From assembly GCF_000819745.1 (NCBI RefSeq), contig NZ_CDDA01000032.1:124001-188000 (forward strand): a DNA stretch of 64,000 bases, in the 5' to 3' direction. How positions within the stretch are numbered: the stretch's first letter is position 1; every line of letters starts with the position of its first letter. The notes beneath the pieces were generated by a model. That model was not told where the DNA came from, ran no database searches, and saw nothing but the letters and a program-made list of their open reading frames with translations. The translations under genes were made by a program, and so were the position numbers. Positions 1 to 8,412 of the stretch are shown in pieces. This DNA comes from Aeromonas bestiarum (GTDB lineage Bacteria > Pseudomonadota > Gammaproteobacteria > Enterobacterales > Aeromonadaceae).

Positions 1-1
1 C

Positions 2-325
2 TTCCCCATGGACGATCCCCTCTATGGCATGGCGCCACGCCCCGAGCAGATGAACCAGTACGGCATCAACCTGGGTGGCCTGGCCCTGCGCGGCGAGCGC
101 GGGGTACTGATCGTCAATCCCGGCTCCCTCACCCGCACCTCTTCCAACCCCTTCTATCCCTATCTGCAGGCGCGGGTGATGGAGACGCTGACGACGCCAA
201 CCCAGCCCCCGTCGGCAGCCATGGGGCAGCCGGCACAGGTCGGCAACGATCGCAGCGATGCCGACTATCGGGCCGACATAGACGCGTTTTTGGATGAAGC
301 GGATACGCCGGACTCACCCTTTTAA
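2..325 (+). CDS. C-terminal part of an unrecognised protein (cut by window edge)
   Basis: The reading frame is open to the left edge and ends at TAA 323-325, so only the last ~107 residues are seen. The fragment has a conserved-looking core (INLGGLALRGERGVLIVNPG) followed by a low-complexity Pro/Ala stretch and an acidic tail rich in Asp. I do not recognise the family. The first in-frame ATG (position 8) is probably internal. It converges on the broken VOC gene on the other strand. Confidence 0.6.
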   Translation, partial: FPMDDPLYGMAPRPEQMNQYGINLGGLALRGERGVLIVNPGSLTRTSSNPFYPYLQARVMETLTTPTQPPSAAMGQPAQVGNDRSDADYRADIDAFLDEADTPDSPF

Positions 326-385
326 GGCGGTAGGCAGGCAACCAAGCGCGAGTCGTCAGCCGAGGGGCGTCATCCCCCTCCAGAG

Positions 386-421
386 GCGGCTGATTACGAT
401 AGGGTCTGACGGGTTCAAGCA
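386..421 (-). repeat. Diverged copy of the VOC gene 3' end
   Basis: On the minus strand this stretch reads CLNPSDPIVISR, which resembles the VOC protein tail CLDPDQNLVEISR encoded about 90 bp away. The shared DNA includes a 9-mer, gcggctgat, at 386 and again at 476. It looks like the remains of a second allele's 3' end. The match is short, so confidence is moderate. Confidence 0.4.
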
Positions 422-466
422 ATGGCAGGGCCCGCAGCATTCGCCGGCAGGGCTCAGACAGCGCCA

Positions 467-845
467 TCAGGGATAGCGGCTGATCTCGACCAGGTTCTGA
501 TCCGGATCCAGACAGTAGACCGACTCGATGGGCCCGCAGGCGCCGCTCTTGGTGACGGGCCCCTCCACTATCTCGACCCCGTGACAGTGAAGCTGGGCTA
601 TGACCTGTTCCAGCGGCCAGCGGGTGATGAGGCAGAGATCCCCCGCCCCCACCTGCGCCCGGTTGCGCCCGGTTGCGTGGCTCCTGCCCCGGCAGTTGCA
701 GATTGATCTTCTGGTTGCCAAAGCGCAGCGCCCGGCGACCCTTGCCAAAGGTGATGGCCTCCATGTTGAGCACAGAGCTGTAAAACGCGACGGCCCGCTC
801 TATGTCGCTCACCGTCAATACCAGATGGTCGATGTGGCTGATCAT
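467..845 (-). pseudogene. VOC (glyoxalase/bleomycin-resistance fold) protein, frameshifted by a 10-bp tandem duplication
   Basis: Read from ATG 845 the protein starts MISHIDHLVLTVSDIERAVA, typical of single-domain vicinal-oxygen-chelate proteins, and the second half (GAGDLCLIT, then YCLDPDQNLVEISRYP) lies in another frame. The frames part at 655-674, where gcgcccggtt occurs twice in tandem. Removing one copy restores one open frame of 122 residues, the usual size for the family. His7 and a late Glu (NLVEIS) match the metal-ligand positions. It is either a recent pseudogene, a slippage-prone switch, or a sequencing error. Substrate unknown. Confidence 0.75.
655..677. repeat. 10-bp tandem duplication inside the VOC gene
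   Basis: Two perfect copies of gcgcccggtt (655-664 and 665-674) followed by gcg. A 10-bp unit shifts the frame by one base and is the sole lesion needed to explain the broken VOC reading frame. Confidence 0.9.
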
Positions 846-1396
846 GGTTCCTCTTGGTGGTGATACCAGCAACAGCTGTCGGCTGTGATAAAAGCACGGA
901 CAGCCAACCCGGCTGCCTGGCCTGCCCCGATGACGTCCCCGCCCCCTGGTTACCCGAGATATAACAAGGAGCGCCATTGGCGGCACCTCCATAATATCCA
1001 GTCAAACCGTCCGCGACCGTGGTGTAAGACGCAACGATGAGGTTAACAGCTTATTTGGTCTAACAAGTTCCCGTCAGCACACAGCTCGTCGAGCCTACAG
1101 GGTTTCATCTTCGTTACCTATGGCAGCCAAAATGGTCTGTTATAGGTCGATTTCATCTACTTAGCCAGACTCTGTTTGGCATTCTTCGCTCTCGGCAATC
1201 ATTTTATGATTGCAATGTATGATTTTGTGAATTCACCATCTATCAGAAACTAGAAGCGATGGTATGCTAGGTACCAAGTTAGTCCTTTTTGCAGACGATA
1301 TTTGGAGGCTGATATCAGATTGCTAATCACCCAATAGTCTTGTAAAAAACATCTATTACTCAGAGCAACTCTCAACTAATAATTGGAAGAATACTT
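846..1396. other. Intergenic region holding the left boundary of the AT-rich island
   Basis: No convincing gene. Base composition changes from GC-rich to AT-rich at about 1020-1200. Bases 859-892 resemble the start of the VOC gene (shared ataccag, spaced cagcc on the minus strand), a possible head remnant. A perfect 8-bp inverted repeat, gcaatcat-ttt-atgattgc, lies at 1195-1213 upstream of the ATPase gene and could be an operator or hairpin. No integrase, tRNA or direct-repeat attachment site was seen. Confidence 0.5.
1195..1213. promoter_or_regulatory. Inverted repeat upstream of the island ATPase gene
   Basis: gcaatcat, a 3-base loop, atgattgc: perfect 8-bp arms about 185 bp before the ATPase start. 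It is a candidate operator for the island, but no regulator gene is present in the island to pair with it. Confidence 0.35.
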
Positions 1397-3553
1397 ATGA
1401 ACGAAAGTGAATCATACAAAATAAGGCCGGCAGGTCGACATCTATTAACAATTGGTAGGGAACTTATTCAAAATAGTTATGCTGCAGTTGTTGAATTAGT
1501 CAAAAATGCTTATGATGCAGACTCTACAAAAGTAGACATCTGTTTTACCGCTAGAGAAGATCACACAGGATACACTGTCACCATAATGGATTATGGTCAT
1601 GGCATGTCCAGAGATACAGTAATTAGTAAATGGATGGTGCCATCAACTAAAGATAAGCTAGAACGAAAAATTAGTCCTAAAGGGCGAGTGATGCAAGGAA
1701 GAAAAGGGGTTGGGCGTTACGCGGCTTCTGTTCTTGGCTCTGATCTTCTCCTTGAGACTGTATCTATCGATAAAGAAAAGACCACAGTTTTTGTTGAATG
1801 GGATAGTTTTGAAAATGCTGATTATTTAGATGATGTCGAAATATTGATTGAAAGTCACCAATCTGAAGAAAGTACAGGGACAAAACTAACAATCACTGGT
1901 AATTCAGAAAACTTTGAAGAGTGGACTAAAAGTCAGTTTGACCGGCTTAGATTTGAATTGAAAAAGCTCATGTCACCAGCCGCATCTGCTATAAACTCGC
2001 AAAATCATGATTTTGAAATAAAACTAAAAATATCAGATTTTCCCAACATTTCTGATATCAATGAAACTATTGAACCATACCCTATATTTGATCTTTTTGA
2101 CTATCGGATATCAGGAAATATAAATTCTGATGGAAAAGGTACGCTTAACTATTCCCTTCAGAAAATAAAGAATGCTGTGAACGAAACAATACATTTTGAC
2201 ATAAATAAAAAAACTGAATGCGGGGAGTTAACGTTTGACATTAGAGTTTATGATCGTGAGGCTGAAGCCATAGACTCTTTAATTAATAGAGGCCTGAAAG
2301 ATGAATACGGAAATTATGTTGGAAAACTTCAGGCTAGACAACTGTTGAATGAATCTAATGGGATTGGTGTTTATCGCAATGGATTCAGAATCCGCCCTCT
2401 TGGAGATGCCGATTTTGATTGGTTAAAACTTAATGAACAGCGCGTTCAAAATCCTTCTCTACGCATTGGTAATAACCAAGCGATCGGATATGTTCTTATT
2501 CAGTCTGAAGAGCAATCAAATTTAATTGAAAAAAGTGCCCGTGATGGTCTTCGTGAAAATATGGCATATGAGCAGCTTAGAATCATTACCAAAGCAGTGA
2601 TTGGGAAGCTAGAAGAACGCCGATTTAGTTACCGTCGTAAAGCAGGGCTAAGTCGGCCAGCTTTAAAGGTCGAAAGTGCATTAGAAAAAATATTTTCCTT
2701 TGACAGTTTAAAAGATGAAATCCGAAAATCTCTTCTAGATCATGGCATCGCCGAAAGTGCGACTAGCGCTGTTATTGCTTTGATTAACCGAGAAGAAGAA
2801 GAGAAAACAAATGCAGCTGAAGATATCCGTCGTGCTGTTGCCACCTATCAAGGACAAGCTACTCTTGGCAAGATAATTAACGTAGTGCTTCATGAAGGAC
2901 GTCGGCCTTTGAGTTATTTTAAAAATGAAGTTCCTCGTATCTCAAGATTCAGGAAAAAATTTATAGAAACCGGAGATGACAATAATCTTGATGTGATAAT
3001 AGAAATAACGCAAGGTGTTGAATTAAACTCTGCGATATTATCAGATTTATTCAAACGATTGGATCCTCTTGCTACAGGGAGAAGAGCCTCTAGAAAACCA
3101 CTTAACATTAAGAGAGAAATATTTAATACATTTAAAATATTTGGTCAAGAGATGGAAGATTATCATATAACATATGAGATAAACTGTAGTGATGACGTTA
3201 TATTTGATGCTTGGATACAAGATATCCATGCAGTATTTGCCAACTTAATAGACAATAGTATATTCTGGATGAAGAATATATCTACTATTAAAAAAGTTAT
3301 AGTTGATGTGGTAGAAGAGAATGGAGAACTATCATATATTGATTTCAGAGATACTGGACCAGGGATCGAACCTTCATTAATTATTGACGGTCTTATTTTT
3401 GAACCACAATTTAGTACAAAACCATCAGGCAGTGGTATTGGGTTAGCGATTGCTGGTGAGGCTGCAGATAGAAACAATCTAAAATTAAATGCTTTAGAGT
3501 CATCACTTGGTGCTTATTTTAGACTTCAGAGAAAGGATATTTTAAATGATTGA
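1397..3553 (+). CDS. Double-GHKL ATPase / histidine-kinase-like protein of a defence-type island
   Basis: 718 residues with two GHKL ATP-binding modules. The N-terminal one (about 1-200) is of Hsp90/MutL/MORC type: ELVKNAYDAD (33-42), DYGHGM (65-70), GRKGVGRYA (101-109). The C-terminal one is kinase type: NLIDN (617-621), DFRDTGPGIE (649-658), GSGIGLAIA (678-686). Between them, LHEGRRPL around His499 resembles a histidine-kinase H-box, so phosphotransfer to the next gene is plausible. No membrane segment or signal peptide is seen. A GGAAGA ribosome-binding site precedes ATG 1397. The gene is AT-rich, unlike its GC-rich surroundings, and overlaps the receiver gene by 8 bp. GHKL ATPases are known partners of restriction-modification loci; the role here is inferred. 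Confidence 0.8.
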   Translation: MNESESYKIRPAGRHLLTIGRELIQNSYAAVVELVKNAYDADSTKVDICFTAREDHTGYTVTIMDYGHGMSRDTVISKWMVPSTKDKLERKISPKGRVMQGRKGVGRYAASVLGSDLLLETVSIDKEKTTVFVEWDSFENADYLDDVEILIESHQSEESTGTKLTITGNSENFEEWTKSQFDRLRFELKKLMSPAASAINSQNHDFEIKLKISDFPNISDINETIEPYPIFDLFDYRISGNINSDGKGTLNYSLQKIKNAVNETIHFDINKKTECGELTFDIRVYDREAEAIDSLINRGLKDEYGNYVGKLQARQLLNESNGIGVYRNGFRIRPLGDADFDWLKLNEQRVQNPSLRIGNNQAIGYVLIQSEEQSNLIEKSARDGLRENMAYEQLRIITKAVIGKLEERRFSYRRKAGLSRPALKVESALEKIFSFDSLKDEIRKSLLDHGIAESATSAVIALINREEEEKTNAAEDIRRAVATYQGQATLGKIINVVLHEGRRPLSYFKNEVPRISRFRKKFIETGDDNNLDVIIEITQGVELNSAILSDLFKRLDPLATGRRASRKPLNIKREIFNTFKIFGQEMEDYHITYEINCSDDVIFDAWIQDIHAVFANLIDNSIFWMKNISTIKKVIVDVVEENGELSYIDFRDTGPGIEPSLIIDGLIFEPQFSTKPSGSGIGLAIAGEAADRNNLKLNALESSLGAYFRLQRKDILND

Positions 3554-4637
3554 AATAAATCTCTTACTTGTAGAAGATAATGAACAAGATCAACAAAACT
3601 GCCTAAATGCAGCTCATGATTATGGAGAAGATCACACTTGCAAGATTAACATAACTGTATGTAAAGATATTACAGAGGCTCAAATGTCAGTGAGCAATTT
3701 TATCTATGATGGTGCAATTATAGATATGAAGTTGGCTGGTGATGGAAATGAAGGTAATGAGGTTATTAAAACAATAAAAAATGACCTGAAAAGAATTCCT
3801 GTAGCTATTATGACAGGAACTCCTGATGTTGCTGAAGTAGATGGATTTCCACTCATCTGTATTTATAAAAAAGGAGACTCAAAATATTCTGACATAATTG
3901 GTGAGTTGTATGGACTATATTCAACTGGGTTGACAAAAATAATGGGAGGCAAAGGGGAAATTGAACAGTTCCTGAGCAAGATATTTATTGAAAATCTTCT
4001 TCCCCAAAGAAAAAGTTGGATAAGGTATGGACGTGACAATCAAGAAAGAACTGAAAAGGCTCTTCTTAGACATACATTAAACCATCTGATGCTACTTTTA
4101 GATAATGATGTGGATAAATGTTATCCAGAGGAAATGTATATATACCCTCCCACGTCTACCAGATTAAATACAGGTTGCATTTTAAAGACGAAAGATACGA
4201 GTAAGTGTTTTATCGTTATGAACCCTGCATGCGATCTTGCCGAGCGAAATGGTGGAGGTTGCAATACAGATAGAGCTCTTCTTGTTGAAATACAGCATAT
4301 AAAGGATGTATTTCCTACATTTAAATTCGACAATCTATCAAAAAACAACCAAAATGAGCTTGATAAATTATATAAAAATAACAAAGCAGGATATTTTCAT
4401 TGGCTTCCTAAAGTAGCATTTTTTTGTGGTGGCGCAATAAATTTCAGAATGATTTCAACCTACACAGAAGAAGAGTTAAGTCACCAATTTGAAAAAACTC
4501 TAACACAAATATCACCCGCATTCGTGAAAGATATTGTCTCACGTTTTTCATCATACTATGCAAGGCAAGGTCAACCAGATATAGATCATGGTAAATTAGA
4601 CATGGTTATAGATGCCAATAAAAAAATTGAGGCATAA
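3546..4637 (+). CDS. Receiver-domain protein with unrecognised C-terminal domain, partner of the GHKL ATPase
   Basis: 363 residues. Residues 1-115 form a CheY-like receiver with all expected residues: acidic pair Glu10/Asp11, phospho-acceptor Asp60 (AIIDMKLAG), Thr90 (AIMTGTP) and the Lys in IYKKGD. The remaining ~240 residues are not a recognisable helix-turn-helix, GGDEF, HD or nuclease domain. They contain a striking FIVMNPACDLAER motif near residue 220 followed by a conserved-looking ALLVEI segment, which might be a catalytic or metal site. Its start lies inside the 3' end of the ATPase gene, so the two are translated together. The likely model is kinase-to-receiver signalling that switches the C-terminal domain on; this is inference. 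Confidence 0.75.
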   Translation: MIEINLLLVEDNEQDQQNCLNAAHDYGEDHTCKINITVCKDITEAQMSVSNFIYDGAIIDMKLAGDGNEGNEVIKTIKNDLKRIPVAIMTGTPDVAEVDGFPLICIYKKGDSKYSDIIGELYGLYSTGLTKIMGGKGEIEQFLSKIFIENLLPQRKSWIRYGRDNQERTEKALLRHTLNHLMLLLDNDVDKCYPEEMYIYPPTSTRLNTGCILKTKDTSKCFIVMNPACDLAERNGGGCNTDRALLVEIQHIKDVFPTFKFDNLSKNNQNELDKLYKNNKAGYFHWLPKVAFFCGGAINFRMISTYTEEELSHQFEKTLTQISPAFVKDIVSRFSSYYARQGQPDIDHGKLDMVIDANKKIEA

Positions 4638-4690
4638 TACACTTATATTACATAAATAAATCTCAACATATAAAATAATATTGTTTACGA

Positions 4691-4723
4691 AAAATGGCAC
4701 CAGTTTAATACTAGTGCCATTTT
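4691..4723. terminator. Bidirectional terminator between receiver gene and methyltransferase gene
   Basis: Near-perfect stem aaaatggcac(c)ag / ctagtgccatttt (4691-4703 with 4711-4723), with A-runs on the left and T-runs on the right. It can end both converging transcripts. Confidence 0.75.
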
Positions 4724-4766
4724 ATAAAAACACTATATTCTTTATTTTATCTTGTATGTATAAAAT

Positions 4767-6353
4767 TCAACACTTTGATGACAGTATATGATATACAATT
4801 TTCGCTATTTTTTTAGCTAATAATGGAGGCACTGCGTTACCGACTTGATGGTATTGCTGAGTCCTTCCTCCTCGAAAGAAATAATTATCTGGAAATGTCT
4901 GTAAACGTGCTGCCTCTCTCACTGTTAAGCTGCGACATTGTTTTGGATCGTAGTGGATAAAGTAATGACCATCCTTGGATATATGGCTAGTAATAGTCGT
5001 AGATGGTGTATTAGCCAGTTGTACTCTGAATCTGTCAGAGAACTGACCTGACTCCCAATTCTTGTGATCCGGGGCTAGTCCTGGCAGGCAGAAATCTGTG
5101 TGGCCCTTTGGTGAACGCCCATGTTCTTCTGCAAAACATGCCGCAAATCCATAACGTGCCAGATCGTCGATCCGATGTCCTCTGGTTTCATGATTCAACC
5201 AGACTTTCAGTCTGGTCTCAGAATACCAATGATCGAACTCGCTGATTCCGATGACACCTTCACCACTACTTTTAGCCCAACGCAGCCCACCCGTTTCTTG
5301 TGCATTCAGATGCTCTGCTGCTGCAACCAATTTTGCTGAAAGAGGTTTTATCTGATCCGGCCCCCTTTGTGCAGACACGCTAAGAGACATCAACTGGTCT
5401 CTTACTGAAGACTCCCAATTTTCGTATGAATCACTTTGCTTGCTGAGCTTGCTCCGCAATGCAGGCATATTCCCGATGATCTGCTTGACCGTTACGGCAT
5501 CTGACTTTGACAGCTTTGGCAGTTTCGGCAACTCGGTACCAACGCGATCGCTGCGAATGCCCAGAAGAATCACACGATGACGGGCCTGAGGAATTCCATA
5601 CTCTTCGGCCTGAATGATGAACTTCTTGGCATCGAGCGACTTGGGATCATCACCATCCTGATATATTTCGTCATTTACCAAGGAGACGATTTTGTATCTA
5701 AGACCGTCATCAGGCATATCCAAGGCCACATTGGGACTGGCCAAATCGCGCAAGATCTGATGAAAAATAAAATCTCCATTTATCTTTGAAGACAAGATTC
5801 CTTTGACATTTTCCATGACAAAAATATCTGGGCGATTCTTCTGGATAATCCGCAGATACTCTTTATAGAGGAAATGACGATGATCCTCTTCAGCCTTGTA
5901 ATCTGATTTGCCTTTGTTCCTTGAACGTCCGGCGATGGAATAGGCCTGACAAGGCGGACCGCCAATCAGTACCCAAGGCTGGGATTCACTCTTTTTTTCA
6001 AACGCCTTGGCTATCGCGTGATCAAGCTCTTGATTGCCTTCTTCACTGCCGATCTCCAGACACAACGCCTCTTCCTCCGCTTTTTCCCAGAGATCGATGG
6101 TGTTTTCCGTGAACGGATTCTCTGCATCACCGTTGCAGAACTGGTAATAATCCTGAATGAACTCGGGCTTATGATTCTTGAGCAGTCGATAGAACGCGCG
6201 AAGTTTCAATGTCTGGTGGGCAACAGGGTCCCTCTCAGCAGAGACCTGGATCTCGAATGCCTTACCATCATTGAGAGAGGAGAAGCCCTCACCCAGCCCG
6301 CCAGGACCGGCAAACAAGTCGACAACGGGGATGGGGGGTGAAAAAGTGGTCAT
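4767..6353 (-). CDS. dcm: DNA (cytosine-5-)-methyltransferase, Dcm type
   Basis: 528 residues with the C5-methyltransferase motifs in order: I DLFAGPGGLGEGF (12-24), IV GGPPCQAYS with catalytic Cys135, VI MENVKG (180-185), VIII QARHR (256-260), IX SLTVREAARLQTFPDNY (475-491), X QVGNAVPP (503-510). About 110 residues lie between motifs I and IV, longer than in minimal enzymes, and about 200 residues between VIII and IX should hold the target-recognition domain. The specificity cannot be read from the sequence. The gene is divergent from vsr with a 68-bp gap. No restriction endonuclease gene is recognisable beside it. Confidence 0.93.
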   Translation of the reverse strand: MTTFSPPIPVVDLFAGPGGLGEGFSSLNDGKAFEIQVSAERDPVAHQTLKLRAFYRLLKNHKPEFIQDYYQFCNGDAENPFTENTIDLWEKAEEEALCLEIGSEEGNQELDHAIAKAFEKKSESQPWVLIGGPPCQAYSIAGRSRNKGKSDYKAEEDHRHFLYKEYLRIIQKNRPDIFVMENVKGILSSKINGDFIFHQILRDLASPNVALDMPDDGLRYKIVSLVNDEIYQDGDDPKSLDAKKFIIQAEEYGIPQARHRVILLGIRSDRVGTELPKLPKLSKSDAVTVKQIIGNMPALRSKLSKQSDSYENWESSVRDQLMSLSVSAQRGPDQIKPLSAKLVAAAEHLNAQETGGLRWAKSSGEGVIGISEFDHWYSETRLKVWLNHETRGHRIDDLARYGFAACFAEEHGRSPKGHTDFCLPGLAPDHKNWESGQFSDRFRVQLANTPSTTITSHISKDGHYFIHYDPKQCRSLTVREAARLQTFPDNYFFRGGRTQQYHQVGNAVPPLLAKKIAKIVYHILSSKC

Positions 6354-6421
6354 GTCGAATTACTGTGTTTTTGATCAGGCCGTAAAGATACCAGGAAGCG
6401 TGACGTCGAGGAAGCGAAAGC

Positions 6422-6871
6422 ATGGATGTTGTTGATGCAAAAACCCGTTCTGCGATGATGTCAGGCATAGGGAGCAAAAATACCCGTCCCGAAATCCTGT
6501 TACGAAAATACCTACATGCACGGGGTTTTCGTTTCAGATTGCATGTGAAAAATCTTCCCGGCTCACCCGACATCGTTCTCCCACGCTATAAACTCTGCAT
6601 TTTCGTTCATGGCTGCTTCTGGCACCGTCATCTCAACTGTCCCTATGCTGCCACTCCAAAGAGCAACACCGCGTTCTGGCTGCAGAAGTTTACGACCAAC
6701 AAGCTCCGCGATGAAAAAGTGGAGAACCTGCTGATCCACGCTGGTTGGAGAGTATTCAAGATCTGGGAGTGCGGCTTGAAAGGAATGGATGAGACCACTC
6801 TGGAGTGGCTGCCCCCCATCATCAGGGGGACCACAACATCGCTGAACTGGCCTGACTACCCAAACTACTGA
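6422..6871 (+). CDS. vsr: Very short patch repair endonuclease Vsr
   Basis: 149 residues, close to the 156 of E. coli Vsr. It opens with the family pattern MDVVDAKTRSAMMSGIGSKN. It has the PD-(D/E)XK-like core GSPDIVLPRYK with the catalytic Asp, and the zinc/active-site block HGCFWHRHLNC. Vsr nicks T:G mismatches created by deamination of 5-methylcytosine, so it protects the genome against mutation by the adjacent Dcm. The pair is divergent here, whereas in E. coli the genes overlap on one strand. It is the right-hand end of the accessory island. Confidence 0.93.
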   Translation: MDVVDAKTRSAMMSGIGSKNTRPEILLRKYLHARGFRFRLHVKNLPGSPDIVLPRYKLCIFVHGCFWHRHLNCPYAATPKSNTAFWLQKFTTNKLRDEKVENLLIHAGWRVFKIWECGLKGMDETTLEWLPPIIRGTTTSLNWPDYPNY

Positions 6872-6933
6872 GTTGCCTGACAGGGAAGCATGAAGCCCTT
6901 TACCATTTGCTCGAGAGCAAGCCCTCCACGCTC

Positions 6934-6966
6934 AAAAAAAACGGCTCGCCAGTGGCGAACCGTTTT
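6934..6966 (-). terminator. Terminator of the histidine phosphatase gene
   Basis: Stem aaaacggctcgcca / gtggcgaaccgtttt with one G-T pair, and a run of eight A at 6934-6941 that becomes a T-run on the minus strand. It sits just past the stop of the phosphatase gene and faces the incoming vsr transcript. Confidence 0.75.
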
Positions 6967-6974
6967 CGTCGGGG

Positions 6975-7562
6975 TCAGCAGGCGATCCGCTCGATCCGGC
7001 CGCCGCTGAGTTTGAAGAAGGCATCCTGCGGCAGCTCTTGTGACCAGGTGGTGGTGTAGTCCAGATCGGCATAGGCGCCGCGCAGCATGGCGCCGAACAG
7101 GCCGTGGGAGACCACGATGGCGCGCTCGGCAATGCGCTCATCCTGCAGCCAGCTCCGGGCCCGGCGCTGTATGCCTTGAAAATCTTCACCGCCAGGGGCC
7201 TGCAGATACCAGTCGGGCTGCTCGAGATCGAGACCTGGGTGGGCCGCCAGCAGCTCGGGCACCCGGCGACTCTCCCACTCCCCCATGTCCAGCTCCACCA
7301 GCCGCTCGTCCCAGACGATGCGCTCACTATCGAACCCAAGCTGTTGGCACACCAGTTGCGCCGTCTGCCGCGCCCGACCGAGCGGACTGGCATAGAGAGT
7401 CCAGCATGCGGCGTCATCCAGCAGGTCGCGCAGGCGAGCGCCCATGGCGGCGGCTTGCGCCTCCCCCTTGGCGGTCAGATCCGAGTTGCAGCGCCCCTGC
7501 AGCCTCAGCTCGGCGTTATAGCGGGTTTGGCCGTGGCGCAGCAGATAGAGGGTGCGAGGCAT
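6975..7562 (-). CDS. Histidine phosphatase family protein (phosphoglycerate-mutase-like, GpmB/CobC type)
   Basis: 195 residues. The N-terminal LLRHGQTRYN carries the phospho-accepting His. A second core follows with SPLGRARQTA, then the proton-donor region LVELDMGEWE, and the second catalytic His in IVVSHGLFG. These define the branch-1 histidine phosphatase fold. The substrate cannot be set: relatives act on phosphoglycerate, alpha-ribazole phosphate or other small phosphates. It is monocistronic with its own terminator and marks the return to GC-rich backbone after the island. Confidence 0.85.
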   Translation of the reverse strand: MPRTLYLLRHGQTRYNAELRLQGRCNSDLTAKGEAQAAAMGARLRDLLDDAACWTLYASPLGRARQTAQLVCQQLGFDSERIVWDERLVELDMGEWESRRVPELLAAHPGLDLEQPDWYLQAPGGEDFQGIQRRARSWLQDERIAERAIVVSHGLFGAMLRGAYADLDYTTTWSQELPQDAFFKLSGGRIERIAC

Positions 7563-7703
7563 GGTTTCTCCAGCAAGTTGAGATAGACGAAAGGGCAGAT
7601 GATAACAGATGAGCGGGGCGATGGAGACTCAGCTGGCAGCAAAGGGCGGGCAAACGGGTCAGGGCTGACCCGGTTCCTGCCACGACGTTCAGGCTGGGCG
7701 GGC

Positions 7704-8357
7704 TCAGCCTTTCTTGATTTCCCGCAGGTAGCGGTAGATGGAGTGCACCGAGATATCGAGCTGGCGGGCGGCTATCTGGGCGCTGTCTTTGAGCTCGAAG
7801 ATCCCCAGATCATGCAGCTGGTTGACCATGACCCGGGTCTTCTGGGATGGCGGCACGGCATCGTTGCCACGCACCTCGGCACTGACTGTGTCTATGGTGC
7901 TGTTGAGGGCCTCGTCTATGTTGCGGGCGAACACTTCCGGCGTGCCGCTCGGCTCATGGTGCTGCATGCACTCTGGCATCATGGTGCGCAGCACGGATTG
8001 CAGCGGGGCGTCCATGTCGGTGTTGATGCAGAGCAGCCCTATGGCCTGCCCCTCGCCGTTGCGAATGACGGTGGTGAGGGAGCGCAGCGTCTTGCCGGTG
8101 GCGCACTTGGTCATGTAGGGGCTGGAGATATCCTGCCCGCTCTTGAGCTTCATCATCGCCAGGTTGGTGATGGGGGCCCCGACACTGCGGCCCGTGATAT
8201 GGCCGTTGGCAATCTTGATGATGGCAGGATTGCGCACATCCAGGCTGTGCAGCAGCACCTCTGTGTGCTGGCCATACATGGCGGCTATGCCATCCACTAT
8301 GATCTCCATCGCCTTGAGGATCTCGAAGTCAGTCGGGGTCAACTCTTGCAGTTTCAT
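7704..8357 (-). CDS. YheO-type PAS/HTH transcriptional regulator of the cysteine-catabolism genes
   Basis: About 217 residues from ATG 8357, which has GAAGG six bases upstream; an in-frame GTG at 8390 is possible. The N-terminal part (LTPTDFEILKAMEIIVDGIAAMYG..EVLLHS) is the YheO-like PAS domain, followed by a second conserved block (GLLCINTDMDAPL) and a C-terminal helix-turn-helix (DSAQIAARQLDISVHSIYRYL). DauR, the D-arginine regulator, has this architecture. It is the last gene of ridA-cyuA-regulator, so it probably controls this locus, perhaps through the large inverted repeat upstream of ridA. Enterobacterial cyuA uses a different, Lrp-type regulator. Confidence 0.8.
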   Translation of the reverse strand: MKLQELTPTDFEILKAMEIIVDGIAAMYGQHTEVLLHSLDVRNPAIIKIANGHITGRSVGAPITNLAMMKLKSGQDISSPYMTKCATGKTLRSLTTVIRNGEGQAIGLLCINTDMDAPLQSVLRTMMPECMQHHEPSGTPEVFARNIDEALNSTIDTVSAEVRGNDAVPPSQKTRVMVNQLHDLGIFELKDSAQIAARQLDISVHSIYRYLREIKKG

Positions 8358-8412
8358 GGGGGCCTTCATGGTAGTGCTGCTGCCCGTCACCGGCAGCAGC
8401 CAGGTCGCGTGA

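Noticed and set aside
129..992. 287-codon minus-strand frame covering the VOC gene
   Set aside because: Only its middle is VOC-like; the rest is a shifted reading of the same DNA plus upstream sequence.
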